In this document: positions 12,034-25,000 of the stretch, one piece after another
How positions within the stretch are numbered: position 1 is the stretch's first letter
How the letters are laid out: the number at the start of each line of letters is the position of its first letter
DNA from: Pohlia nutans
Taxonomy: Eukaryota > Streptophyta > Bryopsida > Bryales > Mniaceae
DNA length: 64,000 nt
Assembly: GCA_022496805.1 (NCBI GenBank)
Contig: CM040085.1
Span: forward strand, 38,159,811 to 38,223,810
Direction: 5' to 3'
The notes under the pieces: model-generated
Told to the model about the DNA's origin: nothing
The model's database searches: none
What the model saw: only the letters and a program-made list of their open reading frames with translations
Made by a program: the position numbers and the translations under genes

Positions 12034-13093
12034 GATGCAAGTCATCACCAAACCCAAACCATTGTTCTTGAAGAGGTCGATAGTTTTCATGGGAAAATGG
12101 CCACAAGTCTGGTAACCCTACTGACTTAGGGTTTGCCTAAACATGGCAGTCATGAGTCCTGTTCCTAGTATTTTGGTGGAAAAACCTTATTGCAAAGTCA
12201 ATTTCAAAATAACAGAGAGAAAAATGTTGTATAAGAAACTAGATTTTCTTTGGTTATCAAATCCCCTAGCTCATGCAAATGACCAGCAATGTGTTTGGTG
12301 AGCACCTAGTGGTTCCCTCACATTACTAGCATGAGGGAATCAGAATTTGGGCAAAGTACCTGCGGGTAATATAAAAGAATATATAAAAATAGATTTGGTC
12401 CAGATTATCATATGAATTGATTCTGTCTGACAGGGATGCGATAGAAACGTGGAGCAGTACATACACTTACTAAAATCCAACTCACACAGGAATCCCTTGT
12501 ATAAATTACCTTCAGGATCGTCATGTGCCACTTTTATTTAACCCCAATCATCCTCCTTGTGCCAATCATAAGCAACAAGAATGCCAATTCTCCTCCTTTT
12601 CTGTAAGACTGTTAGATTCAAAAAAGCAATAACTTACAGTTGAAAAGTTTGACAAACTGCAAATAATAAAGAGCAGGAATTTATGTGCGAATGGGCTTCC
12701 TTACAATGTAGCACCGCCATATACATCGCCCATAGCAATTTTCATTGTCCAAAGGAGGCTGACTAAATGCATGTAAGCCTTGCTTAACCTGAGTCTTATC
12801 TCTGTAAAGAACTCAAAGAGAAAAGAAGGTCCAATCCTGCTTCAGACTTATTATATCAATAAGAGGCCTTTTCATCAGAGGTCCAGAACCTATTTATAGA
12901 GAAGAAAGCTACATAAGGATAGGTCAGATAATGTGACTATAATGTGAGGGTGCTGTTATAACCAAATACAAGCGAGAAAACTTGTGCTGTGTATCAAATA
13001 CGTTAAAGTGAGCATTGGGATTCATATTGCCTTCACGAAGTACACGAAATCTAGCAAGCGCAACTCCTGCAGATGTATGAGGAGGTACGAATC
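12034..13093. other. Intergenic / 3' flank of the BCAT gene
   Basis: Contains no recognisable coding sequence. The part next to 13093 must include the 3' untranslated region and poly-A site of the minus-strand aminotransferase gene; candidate AATAAT/AATAAG motifs (TTATTATA-like) occur but I cannot assign one. Confidence 0.4.
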
Positions 13094-16000
13094 TTACGCC
13101 AATTCTACTACCCAGCCAAACTTATCTTGAGATACACCCATTTGGATGGATGTTAGAGCTTCATAAAGGTCCTGAGACACTGCTCCGACAGCTCCACCAT
13201 TATATTGCACCCTGTAGAATAGAATTGGAGAAAACAATTTATTTTACCGACACAGATTAGATTGTTAGCAGAATGACTTGCAAGGCTAGAAACAGATTAA
13301 ACAAGCAATATCGTGAACTCATGTGGAGGAAGCAAGAAGACAGCACAACTGCTGAGATTATGTGGTGAGTAAAGCTAAAAACCACAAAATTAGACAACAA
13401 TGATGTTACCTGCTTGTGCCATGTGTGATACTGCCCACGGGATTTAAAACCACAGCCGTTCCAGTGCAGAACACCTCATCGGCAGCTAGTAGCTCATCCA
13501 CAGCCACAGGTCTCTCATTTACCTGTTACAATTCAAAGTTAGTTTGATGAACATGAAGAGCTTTCCATCTTTAGACAACCTTCATGACATACATTCTACA
13601 ATAGGAGTGAGATCCAGTTACCACGGGATGTAAGGTCAAACTGGATAATCGAGCATACATGCTACAGTATCGATAACACAACCAGCTCACAAAATAATCC
13701 AATTTTACAAGCGACAAAGCCAATACCTTGTAACCACGGCTGCGTGCTAGTTGAACAATGCTCTTTCTTGTAATTCCAGGAAGGATTGTTCCAGCCAATT
13801 CTGGAGTTGAGATCACGTTGTCCTGGAAAACATGAATATTGCATGAAGTCAATAACTCCCTCGAATACAATATCACAGTCCAGATTTACATAATGAACAC
13901 GGTACCCTCAGCTAGTCAGATGACCTACCACTATGACATTCACTCCTGCTATGCATATTCTGGAAGAATGGTAAAGTAGAAATTGATACATTCACGAACC
14001 TTAACCATGAATATATTGCACGATGAGACCTCCTCCACATACTTGTTCTCCACTGCGTCTAAATATATGACATCAGAGTAGCCTTTGCCTTTAGCTGTCA
14101 ATTGAGTCTTGAGCACCTGCATTCACCATGAATAAGTTCCAAGCATATTCAAACTGAAAATAGGTTCGAACAAATGTCTTTTGTAAATCAATGATGTATG
14201 AATCAGCTTGCATCAAAAAACATGAATATCTACATGCAACGACATGAAAATTAAGGAGCCCAGTTCAACATACTGGTGCATAGTTGGAGATGGTTTTCAC
14301 TCCCCCAGTCCCACCAGGAGCGGCACGATGAAAATGAGTCTCCACTTTCAGATCAATTGGAGATAATCCCCCCTGTCACACAGATGCATCGATACTAGTG
14401 AGGAAAATACATCTTCCTTAGAATAATCTGAAGGACTACACAAGCCACAAGAATAGCAAGAAAAAAAACAACAAACTCAACATAACATATGAAAAGCTAT
14501 TGAGGCAGCATAATGAAACGTGCTTATTTCAGACGCATAAAAACTTGAATGTTAACGTGTGACAATCCGAGGTCCAGATTATTTTGGTTTCTCAACCAAT
14601 CAAATGATAAGAAAGCAGAGGAGTCCAGATTACTAACCTTAAAGTAAGTTCCGACGGGAGATACGTAGATAAGAAAGGTATACTCTGGTGCAGGTGCTAA
14701 GCCCAAAATAGGACCGGTGCCGATGAGCAAGGGACGTATGTAAAGTGATCCCTTACCAGCTGGGGGAATCTGTCCGAACAGTTCAAACTCAGTATGGTAA
14801 AGTGGGCACTCAAACCTCTATCCTTTCATATCAATAAAAGTTAGAATTTGCCATGCACTTAAAGCTGGGTTAACACCATCCTCACCTTTTCTCCCTCCCG
14901 AATTAAGAAGGAGCCATGAAACAGCTATCATCAATGTCTAAATCAAGAATTATATTTAACTACACATACTAGTTGGATTATGTTCCTCATATCAGAAAAG
15001 AAATCACATTAAAATACCAAACTTGCAGCGGTATCAGAATCTAACTACGTGCACTTGAAACCACCAAAAAAATTCTCACGATCAGTCACAAATACAGCCA
15101 ATACCAAAAAGCTAAATTTGACGATCTGCAACACAACCAAGCCGGAAACTCACCCATCGTTTGTTCGCCAAAACAGTTTGTTTAACAGCATTGACAAATG
15201 TGTCAACATCTGGGGCAGGCATGCTCATTCGCTGAGACCCGTGAACCATTCGCAGAGCATTCTCCTCTGGACGGAACATTAGAATGCGATCATCGGCTGT
15301 CCTGTAAGCCTTCAAACCTTCGAACACACCCTGTTTCCATTCACCATGGTAAAACTAATAATGAATACCGGTAGTCTTGAGGTCAGTCATTACAATCTTG
15401 GGTGTTCAAACATTCGCGCACTAATGTTAGAATGCCATTATTAGGAAGAAAGGTTAAAAAAATAACTAGTGCACACCCCTAATATATAATAACACCAAGC
15501 AGAGTGTATGAAAATACCTAAAAGGTATTCTGTGTTCTTAAATCAGGGAAAGTTACGTAACTGCAAGCATAAAGTCCTAACTAAGGAAACGAGGATTGAA
15601 AACACCTTAATTCCTCATTGGAACCTCATGTCACACTAGCAGATTTCAGCCATCTTCATGCCGGCTCACCTGTCCATAATTTAACACTCCAGCAGATGGG
15701 CTGACTTCCAAATTTCCATATGGTTGTAGCTCTCCCTTTTGCCAATTGCCCTCAAGATCGCCCTTCATAACATACATGAAATCAGTTGGACGCAGACCAA
15801 ATCCGAAGTTGTCCCAGTCAATCCCTTCCAATATACCCAAATCACTGCCATGCAATCCCACAATAAACCCAGAACATTAGTATTCAAAGTGCATGTCACT
15901 CTTGGTTAAAGTGTAGTATTCATACAACTATTTTAAGGTCCATTGCAAGTGAGAAATCAGACACGAAAAAACCTTAAGCCAATAAATGCATACAAAATTT

Positions 16001-17231
16001 GGAAACACGTACCTGGTTTGGTTGAGGGCGTCAGCTACTGCATTCAATTGCTGCACTTTAGATCCTCGTACATGGCAGGTTACATTTTGGGTAACCGCTG
16101 ACCTAAACTCGTCCTCTGTCTGCAAGCGAAAATCCCAAACCAATGTCATCTACTGTCCCCAAAGGCAGGAACGACATTCAAAGGACGATTTTCAAGATAA
16201 GTATTTCATGACAGACTGATTAAAATGTCCTTATGCCAAGCCTAAGAATTTCTTCCCCTTTCTGATCAATTCAGAAAACGTCATCCTTGCTAGAGGGCGA
16301 ACAATCGAAGAGAATAAGCTCCTTCATTCAAGGAAAAACGCAAATCCTTATCCCTCGTAAATCAAAATCTCAAGATGAAAAAAACATAACCAGCCGTGCG
16401 TAAAGATACAGTAGGTACTGACGCACAATTGAGCACCCTGTTGTGCGTATCACACACATTTAACCGGCTGAGTACTTTTTAAGTTCTGAGAAAAAAATAC
16501 AAAAGTTATTCTTCATCTCACATTGTCAGCTACTCCCTCTGTCCGGATATAACTGTCCTAGATTTTGACATTTTTCAACTTAATGTTTTTTTTTTTTTTT
16601 TTTTTTTTTCCAAAAAAGGGCGTCTTAGTACTCGAATAATGGTCTATCTTAAATAGAAGTCTGTAGTTTTGTGTCACTCTCATTGTTCGCCCCGTTTGAA
16701 GTGGACAAGGGCTCACGATTGAAGTATAAAACATAGGACAAGAAATCGGCAAAAAATTGCCAAAAAATAGGACAATTATTTCCGGACAGAGGGAGTATTA
16801 GAACTCTAGGCTAGCAAATCAACAATTTCGACCATAGCCAGAAATTCAACTGAGGCAATGTCCGATCTCCACAATAAGACATCCGATAGTTTACATAAAC
16901 CTCTATTACTCCTCCCCTAGCACCTTAAATACCCCAACATTCTAACAGGATTCGTCATAGTGCAATCTTAACCGTACATGAAACCCTGGCACTATCACCA
17001 ATTCATAAAATTCTACATTTTTACCACGCCAGAATCAACATAAGAATCAAATGACACAATGCAACACACCACAGAAAATGCAGGCACTCGACACGTCTTC
17101 CTCCAAAAACCAGCTCCCTGACGAAGCTGCGACGACGACGAAATCTTCGCATCAGCTCTTCCGGTCGCCACGCTCGAAAAACTCTCTTGCAACAAAGAAG
17201 ATGCCAACCGACTTCCGCACGCCATCGCCAT
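13094..17231 (-). CDS. BCAT: Branched-chain-amino-acid aminotransferase (organellar type), 10 exons
   Basis: PLP-dependent enzyme that interconverts Leu/Ile/Val and their 2-oxo acids. Exons, minus strand in order: 17231-17025, 16119-16013, 15844-15670, 15330-15154, 14769-14638, 14372-14274, 14116-14000, 13822-13727, 13522-13410, 13211-13094. All introns are GT-AG and the frame is continuous, giving 1341 nt and 446 residues ending at TAA. Conserved class IV aminotransferase features read directly: [75 protein letters not shown] with the PLP lysine at about residue 292, [28 protein letters not shown]. The first about 70 residues are Arg/Ser-rich with few acids, consistent with a plastid or mitochondrial transit peptide. 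Exon 2 ([13 protein letters not shown]...) precedes the conserved core and is less certain, as is the exon 1 donor. Intron 1 carries a Stowaway MITE. Divergent from the GCN2 gene. Confidence 0.93.
16533..16795. mobile_element. Stowaway-type MITE in BCAT intron 1
   Basis: Termini CTCCCTCTGTCCGG and CCGGACAGAGGGAG with a TA duplication on each side (16531-16532, 16796-16797). CTCCCTC...GAGGGAG with TA is the hallmark of plant Stowaway (Tc1/mariner) MITEs. It contains a poly-T run of over 20 bases near 16585-16610. A 250-bp sister copy is at 18544-18793. Confidence 0.9.
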
Positions 17232-19035
17232 TCTGCCAAATTCTCTTCAAACAACAAAACCGCCGCAACACTTGAAAACACAGCACAAACTCCTTATATA
17301 CTCTTCAAAAATAGGCAAATAATAGCTGAAAACGTTCCGTTCGATGCAAGTAATCACAGCGAGAGAAAATTCACCACGAATTCGCAGTGCACTGCACTAA
17401 AAATCCGTGGGAGTCACGCAACCCTGCATCAAACCTACTGGAGTGGCGAGATTGGCAGTCTGTATTGTTGCCTTTTCTAAACCCCTGACATAGAATTCAT
17501 CCACAAAGTTCATTCGTTACGTCTTCATTTGTTTTCCGCCACAGAATTCATCCATTAAGATTCATTTGTTATTACTTCATTCGTCCTCCTCTAGTCAAGT
17601 GCTGCTTCTGTCGAGTGTCGACACTGAATTCATCGACAATAATTTATTCGTTGCTTTTTCATTCGCTCGGGGGAGATTTACTGTCGCCGAAGCTGACGGG
17701 GCATTGCCAGATACGCATATTCACTGTCCACGTCACACTATTTCGGGTGGCCACGTAAGCCGAGGGGCTTTTAGTGGAGCTTTGGCAATGGAAGGAGACT
17801 CAGTTGTGACGCAGGTGAGGCTGGCATCGTGTTGCGCGATTGTTTTTTTCGACGCGAGGACTGGATCATCGTATTCGAGGCGGGATTGAAGGTTTCCAGC
17901 ACGACTTGCTTCTCGAGCTGTTTTTTTTTCTTCTTTTTTTCAGTAAATTTGGTGCAGTGTGGCGGATTCTTCGGTTTTTACTCGAATTGGTGCGTTGGAG
18001 TCTTCTTTAAACCCTAAATCTTTCGCTGTTTCGTTGGAATGCGATATCGGTCTGCTGGATAGTAATTCTGTTGTGGTCAACGCTTTTTTTTTGCTTGCAC
18101 TAGGATGTCACAAAGTTCACAACGTTGTCGGTATTCTAAAAGTGGACTTGAGGTACTCAATGTGAAGGCAATGAGCTGATGATATCAGTAGAGCACATTA
18201 GAGTTCGGTATTACTGTAGCGTTTTTTTGAATTTTTATTAGAACTGATTTAGAATCGGAAACAGACAGTGTGATTTCTGTATCATGTAAACGTGAATCAA
18301 GTCAGCTCTTGTAAAATCAAGGATGCTAGGTATTTACTCACTGAATGTAGAGCCGAAATCTCCTTAGTCCTGTAGCTCCGACGCCAAGTACACTACGTTC
18401 TCGAATTTGCGTTAAAGCAATTCTCAGTGTTGTTATTATTTCCCTGTTTTGATTCTACTGTTGGATCAGTCACATCGTTTCGCAGTAGACTGCGTGTGAA
18501 AAGGCACTTCAATTGATCGAATCAATTAATGCATTAATTATTACTCCCTCTGTCCGGAAATAACTGTCATAGTTTTTGGCGTGTTTTAATCGAACACCTT
18601 TTTTCCCAAAAAAAACCCATCTCAGTATTCGAAAAATGGTCTACCTTTAATAGTAGTATGTAGTTTTTGTGTCACTCTCATTGTCCGCCCTGTTTGAAGA
18701 GGACAAGGCTCAAAGTTTGAAGTATAAAACATAGGACCAATATTGCAAAAAAAAATGCCAAAATCTAGGACAATTATTTCCAGACAGAGGGAGTATTTTT
18801 TCCCGACAGCAATGCCTTCAGTTCGAAAGTGTGCCAGGGAATAATTTTTATCATGGTTTAAATACTATCGCTGACCATTTGAGAGAGGTTCTGAATTGAA
18901 CGGGAATGGCAGAGAGGAAATCGGCGATTTTATTTGTTTTTGAGGTGATTGTGGACGGGGTTGAGTTTGATTGAGTTGTTGCCGTGCGCAGATATTTGTG
19001 AGCCTATGGATTATTGGAACTTCAGAGCTTCAACC
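17232..19035. promoter_or_regulatory. Divergent promoter region between BCAT and GCN2
   Basis: This 1.8-kb gap separates the start codons of two head-to-head genes, so both promoters and 5' leaders must lie here. Small open frames at 17187-18165 have no recognisable domain. A possible 5' untranslated exon/intron of GCN2 cannot be excluded (GTGAGG at 17814, CGCAG just before 18992). A Stowaway MITE occupies 18544-18793. I could not place transcription starts. Confidence 0.55.
18544..18793. mobile_element. Stowaway-type MITE upstream of GCN2
   Basis: CTCCCTCTGTCCGGAAATAA at the left and its near-complement ATTTCCAGACAGAGGGAG at the right, flanked by TA (18542-18543, 18794-18795). It is similar to 16533-16795 along its length, including the GTAGTTTTTGTGTCACTCTC interior stretch. 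Confidence 0.9.
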
Positions 19036-19047
19036 ATGGCACTTTAA
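19036..19047 (+). other. Minimal upstream ORF (Met-Ala-Leu-stop)
   Basis: ATG GCA CTT TAA lies 33 bases before the GCN2 start codon, in ACCATGG context, which is a good initiation context. Its stop overlaps the ATG of a second upstream frame. It matters only if the GCN2 transcript includes this stretch, which I infer from its closeness to the start codon. Confidence 0.4.
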
Positions 19048-19082
19048 TGTTGACCATTGGTTTTCATCATGCCTTCCAATAA
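19047..19082 (+). other. Second upstream ORF overlapping the GCN2 start
   Basis: An 11-codon frame (start 19047, stop 19080-19082) runs past the GCN2 ATG at 19069 in another frame, so ribosomes that use it would miss the main start. Seen in sequence; use in translation is not shown. Confidence 0.35.
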
Positions 19083-22000
19083 ATCTACCCGACGTAATAA
19101 ACGCCCTGCGAAGCATAAAGCTCGACAATCGCTGAAAGAACGTGCTTCTGACTTTTCTGACTCTTCGGACTTGGTGTACGAGGAAATTACAGCTTTGTAA
19201 GTGACATTATTCTAGCATCCTCTTTTACTCGTTAAGTCTCCGGTAAGAGTAACCGGCATTTAGGATGAAGGCACTAAACTGACCTGCTGAATAACTGTGG
19301 TTTTTGCAGGTCTGCAATTTTTCAGAATGATTTTAATCTTGTGTCGGAGCAGCCTGTCGCGGAGTTCTCCATTCAGCTCCGGTAGGACAAATTTATGCTG
19401 CACTTAAGTCATTTTGTTGTTGAACTTGGTAGCTTGTCCAGAGCCGTGGAGGTTTGGTTCTTCAAGGAAATGTATGTTTGACTTTGGGATTGATATATTG
19501 GATTTAATTTGAGGATGAAATGCAACTCAGAAGTGATCAGTTCTAGTTTGTAGATCAAGCTTAATCCACAAACTGGGATTGGGTTAAAGAGTAAGCTCAG
19601 AAGCTGATTGACTGACGTATGGTACTGCTTCTGGTAATGTCTCTGTGCAGACCACATTCAGTGGATCAGTACGATGACGAGGATGTGTCTTCAGAGCTTG
19701 TTGTCAGGTGCTTATACAAAACCTCTCTTTGCTTGAACTGTTTAATGTACCCTGTGAATTGAAAATTGTTATGTTCACTAGAATTGACAACCAACTGGCA
19801 ATTACTAATGGGAGATGCTAAGATTTTGTTGCACCATCGGTGCTGAGGCTTATCGTGAGATTATGTTCAGGTTTATGTAGTCGCCTCTGTAGAGTGTGTC
19901 TTCTACTTGGGCAATGTAACAAGTTCTTTGATCTCCTATTTTTATTTTGCAGGTGTTTGCCTGGATATCCTCAGAAGCCACCCAAGTTGACTGTGGTCCC
20001 AAATAAAGGGCTGTCAAGTGAGCAATCGCATCGTCTTCATTCTTTACTTGTAGAGCAGGTTCGTTATATAGTATAAGCCGATTCATCTCGTCTACCACGT
20101 TGATTGATCATAATTGTTTCTTATGTGAATTTTTTTCTACGTCACTTAGTCACTCGAAGAAGTAAAATCAACTGTGTGACATCTGAATTTGATACCCTTA
20201 TTACGTAATACTTTGGGTTGCTGAGTACATCATAGTAGTGCTGACTTTTTCATGCTGACCTGACCATAGGCGGCATCATTGGCAAGGGAAGGTCGTGTAA
20301 TGGTCTTCAACTTGACCGAGGCCGCTCAAGAGTTCCTGTCTGAAAATCGACCAACCAAGTCAGCTCTTCATCGTCAGTCAATCGGCAGTGAGGAGATTTC
20401 ATTGGAAGAAAATTTGACACATTCTGCTCGTGAAACACCCTTGGAGGCAAGAATCTATGCACAGATTGATGTATCAGCTTGTAGTTGAAGTTGAAGACGT
20501 GGTTTGGGTATTAATTTATTGAATCAATTGGCATGCCTTCGTTAGATTTTGATATCCTAGTAATCTGCTTGTAGGGATCCAGTGGTTCCTCGTAATTTGT
20601 TGGACCCATAAGTATGAAGCTCATGAAGTGTTTTTCAGGGCTCTCTTACAACATTGACAGAAGCAGAAGATGATGGTGGACGCTCCGAGGGTGTTGTATT
20701 CTTTGACCTTTTCGGCAGAAATTGGGTTGAGAATGATAGTCATTGGGACGAAGGTCTTGTTTCTACACCCACTAAAAGCAGTACTCGGACCGAAGAGCGA
20801 GACAGAATGGAAAGGAAAAAAGGCAGGAAAAATACAGATGCAAAGCCTCGTCGTGTACTTGGTGAAGAGAAAGAAGATGTTGGATTAATCAAAGATGGAC
20901 CATTGAAGTTACCTGTTATCGGTGAAAGTGCTTTCGAAGAACTGGACAATGAGCTGGCTGTACAACTTGCGAAAGATAACCACTCAAAGACTGTGTCAGA
21001 TATTCTACAGAAAGCTCGGAGAAGCTTCTATCAGAGAACCCTGACTGTGAAGGTGAGGACTCACACTAGAAGACATGTATGTTGTATTTTGTAGAACTAT
21101 GAATCGTTAACCAACCTTCTAGTGAACCGTGAGACTGCAAATATTGGCCCATCTTCGCTCTTCCATAAATCCTAGTGTTTCCTACGTCCTTGTCCGTAAC
21201 AGTTATAATTTTTTTTTCTAAAATTACTCAGCAATTTGTTGACTTCGCAGCAAACACCACTTTTGGACCGTAGCTCTAGTACTGTCGAGGATGAGGACGA
21301 AGATGAAGATGACGAAGCTGACGAGGATGATGATGAAGACGATGATTCGGAATCCACTTCTAGCGATGAATTGCCTACATCTACTGTCTGTCAAGATGCT
21401 GCGACAAAGCTGATTCAAAAAGATCTTGTTCTGGTATATGTTCATTCAGTCTTGCAACGATGGGGTTTTGTATGTTTCTTGACTCTCTTCCGTATCTGAG
21501 GTCGAAGGCCATGTAGTAGTTTAATTACGAATGTGGTACTCTGTAAATGCACAGTTCCTGTCTACTCAGTTGTTTATTATAGTGGTTGCCTGCATGCATG
21601 ACTGTACAACCAAATGTTAGGCACGAGGAATTTGATAGGTGAGTATTGATTATGTATCAATCTCGTTGTGCAGTTCAGAACAATCGACAAGCCAATCCTT
21701 TGTCATTGGTCTAGTTGTTGGTAAGTTCTGATTCCTCGTCATTCAAGGGTGCAAGTTGACTTGTTTCCTGACAGGCTCATCTGCTTCGACTGGTTAGTGG
21801 AGCAAGGGGCCCGTTGCCGAATACACTTCCAGCCTTGGCCACGCAATTCGAACACCTCGGTGTAATTTCTCGACACAAGCTTGAGCTTCTCTGAGTCTTG
21901 ATGCATGTTTCCTGCCTCATTTCACTTCTTTATTCCAGGTTTTCAATTCTCTGTTTCTTTGTAGAATATTAGGTGATTAGGGTTGATCAATACAAATGGA

Positions 22001-25000
22001 TAAGTGATATATTCATTGTAGCCACTTTGTCTTTCCTTTATTATGGTCAAAGAGGTGTATGATTCTCATGGTAATTTTGAAATTATTACCTGGTTTGCAT
22101 TAGTGTGAGGTTGGTTTAATCGGGTGCGCTGTCCCCTAAGTCAACCTTTAAATCACCTTGCTTGTACTTCATGATTCAGATTCTGCCACAATGGATGAAG
22201 GATTTGGTGACTCATCAACCTGAAATCTTTGATGCTACCTTTCGAAGATCATTCCCACCACAAGTTATCGATATCAATTTCCCAGCGCTTGACCCATCTG
22301 TAAGACCAGGGCCCTGCTACCTTAAACCATTGATTTACTTGAGAACAATGTGAGCACCATAGGTTTAACTGGATGTTGAAGGATCTGGAATATGGCACTC
22401 ACTTAAATTAAAACGTTTCACAAGCTTGGCAGTTTTCATGAAGTTTTGTGACATTTAAATCAGTCTTTGTTGCTAAGTACGGTCACTACTACTTGCAGAC
22501 TCAACCATCTGTGAGCCAATTTTGGGATGCCAGTTCGGACCTTTTAGGGGCGGGCAATACATCAAACTCACGCTACTTATCTGATTTTGAGGAGATCTCA
22601 TTGCTGGGTATGGTTGATTATTCTGGCTTACTCAATTTAAAATTGAAATCATCAAATCTTTTATCTATAATGCTGCAAAAATATCTTCAAAAATGGGGAT
22701 GCTAGATTGTTGTGACTTAATATCACAGCGTGGTGACTTGTTATCGCAGGAGAAGGAGGTTTTGGACATGTGGTATTATGTGTCAACAAATTAGATGGCA
22801 GACGGTATGCGATGAAGAAAATCCGTCTAAAAGTGAAAACTTTGTCACAAAATAACAAAATTTTAAGGTTCGTGCATTTTCAGTCTGATCTCTTCCGTTA
22901 AGTGTTAGAGGATCTTGGTGGCCCTGAGAAACTGTTTAGAGCAAAAAATTTCATGCCAAATTACATAATTTGATTTTATGGCATTGTTAGATTATTGGAT
23001 GACAATAGCTAGAAGTATACTGTTCTATCATGAATCAGTCAATTAGATTCGTGCAGATTTTTTTGATGACGTTGATCAAGGCTACGCTGTCTTTTATGAG
23101 TTTGTCTGCACATGCATCATCAAGGTTTGTTCAATTTAAAACAGTATATAAGTGCTTGTGTCTTAACAAAAGTTAGCTTTGCACAGGGAAGTAGCGACAT
23201 TGGCTCGCTTACAGCATCACCATGTGGTCCGATACTACCAGGTACGTAAAGAGCTCTGTGGTTTCATTGCCATAATCAGCTGTCGGAATTATTGACCGAG
23301 ATTGTTTATTTTTTATCAATAAAAGATATAAAGCGCTTGTATTTATTCAAATAATGATTTTTTGCAGGCATGGATAGAAACTGGGTTAGGGTCAGTAATG
23401 GAGAAGTTGAAAAGCGGGTCTGAAGTCACCGACAGTGAAGGTGACTGGCTTTCAAATGACAAGACGGAGAGTTCAGATGCTGGCACTCCAGAACTTTGGA
23501 AGGGTGGGTCAGGGCCTGCTCAGACTACATATCTGTACATACAAATGGAGTATTGTCCAAGGTAATACTTCTTTCTCAAGTTTCCGCTAATATTGTCGTA
23601 GTTAGGAGCTTCTAAAAGTTTAGGGCTCATAAGTATATCCATCCTATATTGGACAATCAGGTTCAGGTTGATCACATACTTTCATGCGTCATGCTGAAGT
23701 GTGGGTTTTGATTTTTTCTGTAAACAATTTCTCGTCATCTTCTCTACGTGCATTTGTGTGCAGAACCTTACGAGATGTTTTCAGCACATACGAAGGGCCA
23801 GTTGACAAGGAGGCAACTTGGCGGATATTTCGTCAGATTGTGGAAGGATTGGCTCACATTCATAGTCGAGGCATCATACACCGAGATTTGACTCCAAACA
23901 ATATATTTTTTGATTCACGCAACGATATTAAAATTGGAGACTTTGGACTTGGTATGTTGCTTACAAGTACCACCACAGGGAAGATTGAAATACGCATAGT
24001 AGCTTTTGTGATCTTACGTGATGTTGAATAGCATTTGAGTACCCTCGACAGAGAAATTGGTATGGTCTAAGCCGATGAGAGTGTGTTTGCAGCCAAGTTT
24101 GCAAATTTGGAGCCAGATTTAGACCCAAACCCATCGGCTTCTGTAGACAAGACAAGTGGTTCACTTGAAGGCACTGGAGCTGTTGGCACATACTTCTACA
24201 CGGCGCCTGAGATTTCGCAAGGGTGGCCCCACATTCATGAGAAGGTAATCTCTTTGATCCTTAAACAATGTTGGAAATAATGCAACCATGCAACTGACTA
24301 TTTAATTTTAATTTTTGAAACTTGCAAATCCGCACTGGTGTACCCTGGTGTGCATTAGCTAGAGGCGCCAACAGACCAATACATGCAAGCTTTTTCAGTC
24401 TTACTATAAACTTAGGCACATTGCTGATCATGATAATTGTTGTCAACAGCTTTTACTATTTACTTCTGTTTCTATAATTCTAGTATACAAGATCGTCTTA
24501 CCATGTTTCCTGTTTTGTGTGTAGGTGGACATGTACAGCCTAGGGGTTGTGTTATTCGAGCTCTGGTATCAGTTTACAACTGCTATGGAGCGGTACGTTG
24601 TACTGAATGATCTCAAAACTAAAGGTACATTGCCATCCACATGGTCTGCAGAATTTGAGTCCCAAGCGAAGCTAGTTCAGTTGCTGACGACTGCTCAGCC
24701 ATCCGAAAGACCATCAGCTGTTCAACTTTTGCAGAATTCACTTATACCTCCTCGCATGCAAGATGAAGCACTGAATGGTGAGTGCAGTTGTTAAGTCATG
24801 ATTTATTGTTTCTCAAACCTATTTTTTTGGTTTACTATACTGCTAGATACATCCCCTTTAACATTTTAAGGAATATTCTACCCGGAGCAGTTGATTTATA
24901 CCACGCTATCTGATTTACTGACGTTTGTTACATTGCTGATGCTGATGTTGATGAACGGTTCTTGTTGCTGAGTGTATGGACTTCATTGTAGCTTATGAGA

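Noticed and set aside
17959..18165. Small open frames in the BCAT-GCN2 spacer
   Set aside because: Short, overlapping in several frames, with no conserved motif; a promoter/leader is the simpler reading.
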